64,000 bases of DNA. Origin: Bradyrhizobium sp. Lineage in GTDB: Bacteria > Pseudomonadota > Alphaproteobacteria > Rhizobiales > Xanthobacteraceae. Location: the NCBI RefSeq assembly GCF_027307225.1, contig NZ_DAHUXJ010000149.1, positions 1 to 64,000 on the forward strand, given 5' to 3'. Numbering within the stretch: position 1 is the first letter of the stretch; each line of letters begins with the position of its first letter. The notes below the pieces were generated by a model that worked only from the letters and a program-made list of their open reading frames with translations, did not search any database and was not told the origin of the DNA. Made by a program: the position numbers and the translations under genes. This document shows, one piece after another, positions 53,860 through 64,000 of this stretch.

Positions 53860-54549
53860 ATGGGTGCGGTTGTGAGGCCAAAGCCGAAGTCCATTCGCTT
53901 ACGCGGGCGATCCTATGTTGCGTTTGTGTTCTTTCCCGTGGTTCCGATCATCGACTGGCTCGACGAGATCGACGTAACGCTGAATCAATCGCCGGGCTTT
54001 TTTGCCGGCAAGCCGATGGTGCTCGATCTTTCCGCGGTTGATCTCAGCCAGAATGCGATTGGCCAGCTTGTCGCAAGCCTGGAACAGCGGGGTCTCCGCA
54101 TCCTCGGTATCGAGGGGGTAGGCGCCGAGCGGCTGAGCGCGAACCTGCCGCCCTTGCTCACTGGCGGCCGCAATGCCGTGGTCTCGAACAGCGAACCGAA
54201 GAAGCCGCCTCCGAAGAAGGCCGCATCCCTGTTGATCGACACACAGGTGCGCTCGGGCCAGTCGGTGGTGTTTCCCGAAGGCGACATCACGATTGTGGGT
54301 TCAGTCAGCTCGGGCGCCGAGATCGTCGCAGGTGGCTCCATCCATGTCTACGGCACGCTGCGCGGCCGGGCGATGGCGGGCATCAACGGCAATCTGACCG
54401 CACGGATCTACTGCCAGAAGGTCGAAGCCGAATTACTCGCGATCGATGGTTATTACCGGACTGCCGAACAGATCGACGCCACCTCGTATGCCGGACCGAT
54501 ACAGGTCTGGCTCCAGGGTGAGGTCGTGGAGATTTCACCACTCAGTTGA
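53860..54549 (+). CDS. minC: Septum site-determining protein MinC
   Basis: Position before minD; C-terminal VRSGQSVVFPEGDITIVGSVSSGAEIVAGGSIHVYGTLRGRAMAGINGN. Confidence 0.95.
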   Translation: MGAVVRPKPKSIRLRGRSYVAFVFFPVVPIIDWLDEIDVTLNQSPGFFAGKPMVLDLSAVDLSQNAIGQLVASLEQRGLRILGIEGVGAERLSANLPPLLTGGRNAVVSNSEPKKPPPKKAASLLIDTQVRSGQSVVFPEGDITIVGSVSSGAEIVAGGSIHVYGTLRGRAMAGINGNLTARIYCQKVEAELLAIDGYYRTAEQIDATSYAGPIQVWLQGEVVEISPLS

Positions 54550-54573
54550 TTGTATTTTGGGGAGAAATAGAGA

Positions 54574-55389
54574 ATGGCCAAAGTGCTGGTCGTGACGTCA
54601 GGCAAAGGCGGCGTGGGCAAGACGACGTCGACCGCCGCACTCGGTGCGGCGCTCGCGCAGATGGGAGAAAAAGTCGTCGTCGTCGATTTCGATGTCGGCC
54701 TGCGCAACCTCGATCTGGTGCTCGGGGCAGAACGGCGGGTGGTGTTCGACTTCATCAACGTGGTGCAGGGCATTGCCAACCTGTCGCAGGCGCTCATTCG
54801 CGACAAGCGTCTGGAGAATTTGTGGCTGCTGCCGGCGTCGCAGACGCGGGACAAGGATGCGCTGACCGACGAGGGCGTCGGCAAGATCATCGCCGAGCTG
54901 CGCACGAAATTCGACTGGATCATTTGCGATAGTCCGGCCGGAATCGAACGGGGCGCGATGCTTGCGATGCGCTTTGCCGACGAAGCGGTCGTCGTCACCA
55001 ATCCGGAAGTTTCTTCGGTGCGCGACTCCGACCGCATCATCGGAATGCTGGATTCCAGGACCGTGAAGGCCGAGCAGGGCGAGCAGGTGCAAAAGCATCT
55101 GTTGATCACTCGCTACGACACCGGCCGCGCAGCGCGGGGAGAAATGCTTTCGATTGGCGACGTCACCGATATTCTGGCGACGCCGATGCTCGGCATCATT
55201 CCCGAAAGTCAGGACGTCTTGCGCGCCTCCAACGTGGGAATGCCCGTGACACTCAACGACGCCACCAGCGCACCGGCCCGCGCCTATACCGATGCGGCAC
55301 GTCGCCTGATGGGCGCGACCATTCCGGTGCTGGTGCCGGCCGCACGGAAGGGACTGATGAACAGGTTGCTGGGACGGAGGGCCGCATGA
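54574..55389 (+). CDS. minD: Septum site-determining protein MinD
   Basis: [29 protein letters not shown] deviant Walker A. Confidence 0.98.
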   Translation: MAKVLVVTSGKGGVGKTTSTAALGAALAQMGEKVVVVDFDVGLRNLDLVLGAERRVVFDFINVVQGIANLSQALIRDKRLENLWLLPASQTRDKDALTDEGVGKIIAELRTKFDWIICDSPAGIERGAMLAMRFADEAVVVTNPEVSSVRDSDRIIGMLDSRTVKAEQGEQVQKHLLITRYDTGRAARGEMLSIGDVTDILATPMLGIIPESQDVLRASNVGMPVTLNDATSAPARAYTDAARRLMGATIPVLVPAARKGLMNRLLGRRAA

Positions 55390-55673
55390 TGATCTTTCCG
55401 CGGCTGTTCGGCGGCCGCACCGCAACTGCGACTGCCACCGCGCCCGTGGCGCGGGAACGGTTGCAGATTCTGCTGGCGCATGAGCGTGGTCTGCGCGGCC
55501 AGCCGGATTTGTTGGAACTGCTGCGGGGCGAGATTCTGGCCGTGGTCTCCCGGCATGTGACGTTCGATCCGGAAAAGCTTCAGATCAAGATGGACAGAGG
55601 CAACCTCGTCTCGGTGCTGGAAATCGATATCGAGGTGCCCAACAGTGCGGAGGGATGGGCGGTCGCTTCCTGA
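55386..55673 (+). CDS. minE: Cell division topological specificity factor MinE
   Basis: [15 protein letters not shown]...[31 protein letters not shown]; overlaps minD by 4 nt. Confidence 0.96.
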   Translation: MMIFPRLFGGRTATATATAPVARERLQILLAHERGLRGQPDLLELLRGEILAVVSRHVTFDPEKLQIKMDRGNLVSVLEIDIEVPNSAEGWAVAS

Positions 55674-55847
55674 CCGAGCGGGGTGGGTTTGGCTTAGCTG
55701 AATCCATCCCGCACGGGTCGGCGGAAGCAATCCAGATTCGATCTCGCGGCGGCATGGGCGGGCTCGACGAAAGTGACGTCATTCGGGGGCGCGAGTGAAA
55801 CGAGCGAACTATGCGCACAATTGCGCACCTGAGAATCCATCACAAAG

Positions 55848-56142
55848 TTGAACATCATGTCTCGCATTGTACATCCCGGCCGTTTGCTGAAACGAGAAAT
55901 GCTGGCCCGCAAACTCAGCGCCAACCGGCTGTCACTTGATATCGACGTCCCGTCTGGTCGTATCACCGACATTCTCAACTTTCGCCGCGGGATCACAGCC
56001 GATACCGCCGTGCGGCTTGGTCGCTACTTGGCATAGCGCGCAGTTCTGGCTCGACTTGCAGAGCCAACACGACATTGGCGGGGTTGAACGGGAGAAGGGC
56101 GCCGAGATTGCAAGGCGCGTCAGCCCGGCGGATGTGGCGTGA
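55848..56142 (+). pseudogene. Frameshifted HigA-family (XRE) antitoxin
   Basis: Frame 1 IVHPGRLLKREMLARKLSANRLSLDIDVPSGRITDILNFRRGITADTAVRLGRYLA*, continued in another frame by SAQFWLDLQSQHDIGGVEREKGAEIARRVSPADVA*. Confidence 0.85.
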
Positions 56143-56152
56143 GGCAGGTCAT

Positions 56153-56226
56153 GTAGGGTGGGTAGAGCGAAGCGAAACCCACCAATGGTGAGCACAATGG
56201 GTTTCGCTACGCTCTACCCATCCTAC
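56153..56226. repeat. Palindromic repeat, 29-nt arms
   Basis: gtagggtgggtagagcgaagcgaaaccca (56153-56181) / tgggtttcgctacgctctacccatcctac (56198-56226), two mismatches. Confidence 0.95.
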
Positions 56227-56570
56227 GCGGGCTGTCGTTCTCGCACGGTGAGGGTTTTATCCGCTTCCTCGAGGAGCGTTGCCAGCGACAGGGCTTCTTT
56301 ATCTTCGACGAGCCGGAGTCGGCTTTGTCGACTAAACGCCAGATGGAATTTTTGAAGCTGCTCCATCGCATGGACAAGTCCGAGCGCTGCCAGGTGATCA
56401 TGAAGACGCACGCACCTATCTTGATGGCCTATCCCGATGCGACGTTATTGCGGCTGACCAAATGCGGGCTGGAGCCGACGACCCCCGAGCAGACCGATCA
56501 TTACAAGGCGATGCGCGAGTTTTTCTATGATCCCAAGGGATTTGTCGAAGCGGCGATCGAGGAGTGAAGG
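56227..56570 (+). pseudogene. 5'-truncated AAA/ABC-type ATPase fragment
   Basis: GLSFSHGEGFIRFLEERCQRQGFFIFDEPESALSTKRQMEFLKLLHRMDKSERCQVIMKTHAPILMAYPDATLLRLTKCGLEP: signature and Walker B present, Walker A absent. Confidence 0.8.
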
Positions 56571-56592
56571 GCAGAATTCGCAACTCAGATGA

Positions 56593-57783
56593 CTAGTATT
56601 TGCTCAACGTCCACTTACCTGTCTGATCGAAATGCTTGGAGCGCGAATACCCTCCAGTATTCCACAACGCGTCGAAAACCGGTCGGGAAGCACGTTGATA
56701 AGATTCTTCGGCGCCGTATTGCTCGATGACGGCTTCGGGCAGCTCAAGGACGTCCCGGTCGATTTGCGGAGGATCGTCAATGGGCCTAGGTTCAACCCCT
56801 AAACGGGCCCCACGAACCCCTTGCAGCGTCACCATCAGCACAATTGGCGGTGGGACTTCCAGCTGCTGTAAGGCGGCAAAATAATTGGGAAGCTGTTGGA
56901 AAATCCAACGATCAAAAGCTAGGGTCGGTATCCAAACGGCCCCGTCTGTTGGGTCGCCCGTGACGCGAACCTTGACGGCTTCGATCGCTCCGGTCCTGAA
57001 GACTTGTGTATATGAGACGCATTTGTTGTTTGCTCCATGAGACAGGGTTGAAAATCCATCAAAGTTAATGCGCGGCGAGTAACCCATTGTGCCCATGGGC
57101 TTTAAGAGCTCTTGAAGTGTATTAGCTTTTGCAAGGTCGATATTATTTTCAATCCCGAAAGATGAGGCAGGCAAGAGGTGGAGGACGAGGCGGCCATTAT
57201 TTTTTACGAGAGGAGCAATAGCTTCACCAGCATCGATCTTTGCTAAACGCTGAGCACGGAATAAGCGCACCCTGTCCAAGGCCGTTGCCGACGATGTAAA
57301 AAGAACACGTAGCTCTTCTACGCTAAACTCGTACGCGCCCGCCGAGTTTCGACCATAGATGCGGTTGGTATTTCTGGCACTAACGCGATGGGGAGGATTC
57401 CAACTTTTCGGGATTCTTAGCAGAAGCACATAGCCGCCGCCGCCGCTTATTGAGATTGCCTTCATCCGTAGTCCAGAGATGCGCGGTTCTAGGCCGTCTC
57501 GAACCAAGCTTTCTAGTCTCTGTAAGTCCTGGTCAGGGTCACCGCTTAACGCAGATATTGCTGACGGAACGCCGCCCACTTCGTCAATACCGATCGCGAG
57601 ATGACCGCCCGAAGAATTCGCGAAGGAAGAAACGTCTTTCAGAAATTCCTTTACATCGGCGTCGGCGCGGCCATACATGTCTCTCTTGTAGTCGACGAGA
57701 ACGCCTTCAGGCACACCGGCGCTTACCTGTTCGCTTAAGTGAGCTTCCGATATGTTATCGAAGCTGATGCTTGATAGGCTCAT
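56593..57783 (-). CDS. Schlafen AlbA_2-type putative DNA-binding domain protein
   Basis: EGVLVDYKRDMYGRADADVKEFLKDVSSFANSSGGHLAIGIDEVGGVPSAISAL, typical AlbA_2 pattern; lower GC than flanks. Confidence 0.8.
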   Translation of the reverse strand: MSLSSISFDNISEAHLSEQVSAGVPEGVLVDYKRDMYGRADADVKEFLKDVSSFANSSGGHLAIGIDEVGGVPSAISALSGDPDQDLQRLESLVRDGLEPRISGLRMKAISISGGGGYVLLLRIPKSWNPPHRVSARNTNRIYGRNSAGAYEFSVEELRVLFTSSATALDRVRLFRAQRLAKIDAGEAIAPLVKNNGRLVLHLLPASSFGIENNIDLAKANTLQELLKPMGTMGYSPRINFDGFSTLSHGANNKCVSYTQVFRTGAIEAVKVRVTGDPTDGAVWIPTLAFDRWIFQQLPNYFAALQQLEVPPPIVLMVTLQGVRGARLGVEPRPIDDPPQIDRDVLELPEAVIEQYGAEESYQRASRPVFDALWNTGGYSRSKHFDQTGKWTLSKY

Positions 57784-57810
57784 TTTATTGTCTCGTTGAA
57801 GAGCCGTTCC

Positions 57811-60939
<3,129 letters not shown>

Positions 60940-61000
60940 ATCGGGATTTCCACGCGACGCATTCGGGCGCGTCGCCGGAGCAGCGATCAGACGCCAAAGG

Positions 61001-61168
61001 ATAGTGCGGCGAATTTGAAGTTCCTATCGGTATTCACGGCAAGTTCGCAATAGGAACTTCAAATTCAAAGCCGCACTATGATCATTTACTGCTGGAGCTC
61101 CTTTGATTCCGAAGTTCGCATGAGAGGTCGCCGCGACCGCTTGCGAACTTCGAAATCGGAGCTCCAGT
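61001..61168 (+). repeat. Composite A+B hairpin repeat (locus 3, best-preserved copy)
   Basis: A arms 61011-61027 / 61050-61066 (17 nt perfect); B arms 61092-61120 / 61142-61167 (one mismatch + TTT bulge). Confidence 0.95.
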
Positions 61169-61314
61169 TTCGGAACATAGGAAGAACGGGAATCGATTTC
61201 CAGTGCCGCGTGACAACCATCAACGGATTGTTGGGGTGCTGACCGCTGCTGCCACTCCATTCGGCGCGTCTTCTTCGCGCGAACCGGTTCCCGAATACGC
61301 CAATGACGGCAATG

Positions 61315-61342
61315 AAAAAGCCGGCGAAACCGCCGGCTTTTG
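61315..61342 (-). terminator. Rho-independent terminator of the porin gene
   Basis: aaaaagccggcg-aaac-cgccggctttt; poly-T tract on the minus strand. Confidence 0.85.
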
Positions 61343-61363
61343 GAATCGATCAGTTCGCCGCGA

Positions 61364-62101
61364 TCAGTACTTCGCAACGACCGGGCCGCCCCAGCGATAG
61401 TTGACACGCACCGATACCAGATCGGCATCGCCATGCAGCCGATCAGTGCTGACGACCGCACCGGTGTTCGGGTTGGTGAAGGTGGTGTTGTTGGTGGCGA
61501 CGAACAGGTGATCGTACTCAAAAGCCGCCGACCAGTTCGGCGCAAACGAGAATTCGAGGCCGGCGCCGACAGTGCCGCCCCAGCGGTTATCGCCGGATGC
61601 CGTTCCGCTCAGCGTGCCGGCAGTGAGGATGTCGTTGCGATCGGCAACGATCGCTCCGCCGCCCTTGATGTAGAGCAGCGCCGTATTCCAGGCGTAACCG
61701 ACCTGGCCGGTGAACAGGCCGAACGCCTCGACGCGCGAACGGTTGGTATTGCCGGTGATGGAGCTGACATTGCTGCCGTTCAGGCTTGCCCAGTCGCCCT
61801 GGGCATCAAAGCCCCAAACCCATGCGCCGGTTTGCCAGCGATAGCCGGCCTGGCCGCCCGCGAAACCGCCGGACGGGTTGTGGCAGCCTTCCGGGCCGAC
61901 AGCGGGAGCGATTTGATCCCAGCAACTATTCGCTGTACCCCAGCCGCCGTTTAGGCCGACGTAGAAGCCGCTCCAATCGTAAACCGCCGGCATCATTTCC
62001 GGCGCTTTCGTGTAGGTCCGGGCAGGCAAATCAGCCGCCACTGCCGGTGCCACCGCTCCCAAGGCAAGGAGAGCAACAGCGCCCAGCAAAATCCCCTTCA
62101 T
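61364..62101 (-). CDS. Outer-membrane beta-barrel protein (Omp25/OmpA-like porin family)
   Basis: Signal MKGILLGAVALLALGAVAPAVAADLPARTY; YDWSGFYVGLNGGWG; C-terminal VRVNYRWGGPVVAKY. Confidence 0.9.
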   Translation of the reverse strand: MKGILLGAVALLALGAVAPAVAADLPARTYTKAPEMMPAVYDWSGFYVGLNGGWGTANSCWDQIAPAVGPEGCHNPSGGFAGGQAGYRWQTGAWVWGFDAQGDWASLNGSNVSSITGNTNRSRVEAFGLFTGQVGYAWNTALLYIKGGGAIVADRNDILTAGTLSGTASGDNRWGGTVGAGLEFSFAPNWSAAFEYDHLFVATNNTTFTNPNTGAVVSTDRLHGDADLVSVRVNYRWGGPVVAKY

Positions 62102-62487
62102 CTCAATAGCTCCGGCTTCTTCGTTCGCTTCGCTTGAGGAGAAGCGTTTTGTCCTATCGGTCGAAGGAGCGCCCATCTACCCCTGCTCGGACGCGACACT
62201 ACCGCAGTATGGTCCCAAAGGCCGTCTCCCAAAAGCCACAGTCCGAACCGAACTGCGCCCTGGTGAAGCCGATGATTTGTCGGGCTTTTCAGTGGCCCGA
62301 AGGGCCAAGGACGACCCAATCGAGACTTGCAGGCCGTCCCGGCGCATTTCGGCAAATTGCCCAGGAACAAAACTGGAACATTGCGGCTGGCGGTGCTATA
62401 TGTGGGGATAACACGGGATCCGCGGGCGCGCCCGGCAAGTGAGCGTATAGGGTCTGCCCGGACAAGCGAAGTGAGTGGAGAGCGGCG

Positions 62488-62979
62488 ATGGCAGGAAGCG
62501 TAAACAAGGTGATTCTGGTCGGAAATCTCGGCAAGGATCCCGAAATCCGGCGCACCCAGGACGGCCGTCCGATCGCCAATCTCAGCGTCGCCACTTCCGA
62601 GAGCTGGCGCGACAAGGCGACCGGCGAGCGCAAGGAAAAGACCGAGTGGCACCGTGTGGTGATCTTCAATGAAGGGCTTTGCAAGGTTGCCGAGCAGTAC
62701 CTGAAGAAGGGCGCCAAGGTTTACCTCGAAGGCCAGTTGCAGACCCGAAAGTGGACCGATCAGAGCGGTGCCGAGAAGTATTCGACCGAGGTGGTGCTGC
62801 AAGGCTTCAACTCGAACCTGACCATGCTGGACGGGCGTAGCGGCGGAGGCGGCGCCAGCGTTGGCTCCGACGATCAGGGCGGCGGCGATTTCGGTGTCAG
62901 CGGACCCTCGAGTGCGCCGCGCCGGGCGGTGGCCGCCGGCTCTCGCAGCAGCGACATGGACGACGACATCCCGTTCTGA
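62488..62979 (+). CDS. ssb: Single-stranded DNA-binding protein
   Basis: [38 protein letters not shown]..., C-terminal acidic tip MDDDIPF. Confidence 0.97.
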   Translation: MAGSVNKVILVGNLGKDPEIRRTQDGRPIANLSVATSESWRDKATGERKEKTEWHRVVIFNEGLCKVAEQYLKKGAKVYLEGQLQTRKWTDQSGAEKYSTEVVLQGFNSNLTMLDGRSGGGGASVGSDDQGGGDFGVSGPSSAPRRAVAAGSRSSDMDDDIPF

Positions 62980-63089
62980 TCTGGTTTTTCAAGCACGGCA
63001 TCGAATTTCCATCCGAACCCAAGACGGTTGCAGATGGAGTAGCGGTCGTTTGATCCGGTGCTGGATGGCGGCGAGAGGAGACGCGCGAC

Positions 63090-63488
63090 TTGAGCCTCGC
63101 ACCGTTGCTCGATGCGGAGCCTGCAATCCCTCTTCACGCGATGGCCGCGATGGCGGCCTTCGTGCTCGGCGTCATTCAGCTGGCGGGGTCCAAGGGAACG
63201 CTACCCCATCGTACCGTCGGCTGGATCTGGGTTTTGCTGATGCTCGCGGTGGCGCTGAGCTCGTTCTGGATCCATAGGATCAAGCTGTGGGGACCGTGGA
63301 GCCCGATCCACTTGTTGTCGATCTTCACGCTGACGATGCTTCCGCTCGGTGTGTGGTATGCGCACCGCCATCGGGTCGTGGATCACCGGCGCGTCATGAT
63401 CGGGATATTCTCCGGCGCTCTTGTCGTCGCCGGGCTGTTCACGCTCCTGCCAGGGCGCATCATGCATATGGTCGTTTTCGGCCCCTGA
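63090..63488 (+). CDS. DUF2306-family membrane protein
   Basis: PLHAMAAMAAFVLGVIQLAGSKGTLPHRTVGWIWVLLMLAVALSSFWIH..., four TM. Confidence 0.82.
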   Translation: MSLAPLLDAEPAIPLHAMAAMAAFVLGVIQLAGSKGTLPHRTVGWIWVLLMLAVALSSFWIHRIKLWGPWSPIHLLSIFTLTMLPLGVWYAHRHRVVDHRRVMIGIFSGALVVAGLFTLLPGRIMHMVVFGP

Positions 63489-63668
63489 AACCGCGCCCGT
63501 GAAGTGGCTTTTGGGTGTCGGTCCGGAGGCGCGGAATCTGGCGGGTGGACGGCCTGCTAAGTTACTGGAAAAACGAGGGGAAAATCGTCTGCTCCGGGCG
63601 ATCAAGGGGTGGTTTTGCGGCCCCCGATGCGCTATATGATCATGATTCTGATCTGACCGGATTTTCCC

Positions 63669-64000
63669 TTGTCTGAACCTGAAGATACGAAGCCCGGCGA
63701 TCCGCCGGTGCCGTCCGATATTCGTCCCGTTTCCATCCTCGACGAGATGAAGCGCTCCTACCTCGATTACGCCATGAGCGTGATCGTGGCGCGTGCGCTG
63801 CCGGATGCGCGCGACGGCCTGAAGCCGGTGCATCGGCGCATCCTGTACTCGATGTATGAGCAGGGGCACACGCCGGACAAAAAATACGTCAAATCCGCCC
63901 GAGTGGTTGGCGACGTCATCGGTAAATATCATCCGCACGGCGACCAATCGATCTACGACGCAATGGTTCGCATGGCGCAGGATTTTTCCATGCGCGTGCC
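63669..64000 (+). CDS. gyrA: DNA gyrase subunit A, N-terminal part (runs off right edge; TTG start)
   Basis: [46 protein letters not shown]...[36 protein letters not shown] (leading residues read as PVSILDEM). Confidence 0.97.
   Translation, partial: MSEPEDTKPGDPPVPSDIRPVSILDEMKRSYLDYAMSVIVARALPDARDGLKPVHRRILYSMYEQGHTPDKKYVKSARVVGDVIGKYHPHGDQSIYDAMVRMAQDFSMRV

Noticed and set aside
55936-56142. 68-aa ORF as an independent gene
   Set aside because: Only its C-terminal half is meaningful (HigA continuation after a frameshift); treated as part of the pseudogene.

Overview
This window is core chromosome from a high-GC alphaproteobacterium. Gene content and repeat types look Bradyrhizobium/Bradyrhizobiaceae-like (inference; no database search was possible). 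No rRNA, tRNA, CRISPR array, prophage or complete IS element was recognised. Most of it is housekeeping: tpiA-secG-pyrG, kdsA, queF, eno, a divIC-like gene, pdhA-pdhB-pdhC-lpd, ilvD, xthA/erpA/dGTPase/argS/SPOR/nagZ/scpA-scpB/tatABC/serS/surE/pcm/NlpD-like, yajC-secD-secF, trmFO, minCDE, uvrA, ssb and the start of gyrA. The most interesting signals are: (1) a composite palindromic repeat embedded in frame in uvrA; (2) a low-GC in-frame insertion in serS next to the seryl-adenylate motif region; (3) an 18-copy TGAG tetranucleotide repeat between scpA and scpB that forms an in-frame stop/start ladder; (4) a dispersed hairpin family with a conserved TTT bulge and covarying arms at four loci (about 23.1, 29.2, 49.1 and 61.0 kb); (5) a near-perfect 29-bp palindrome at 12.6 kb; (6) a small decayed accessory pocket between minE and uvrA (frameshifted HigA-like antitoxin, palindrome, truncated AAA ATPase, AlbA_2-type protein); (7) a kinase-like protein fused to an acyl-CoA-synthetase C-terminal-like domain; (8) a truncated MFS-transporter start abutting a LysR/YeiH/DLH cluster. 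No complete, clearly new multi-gene system was found. The repeat biology is the most likely source of novelty.
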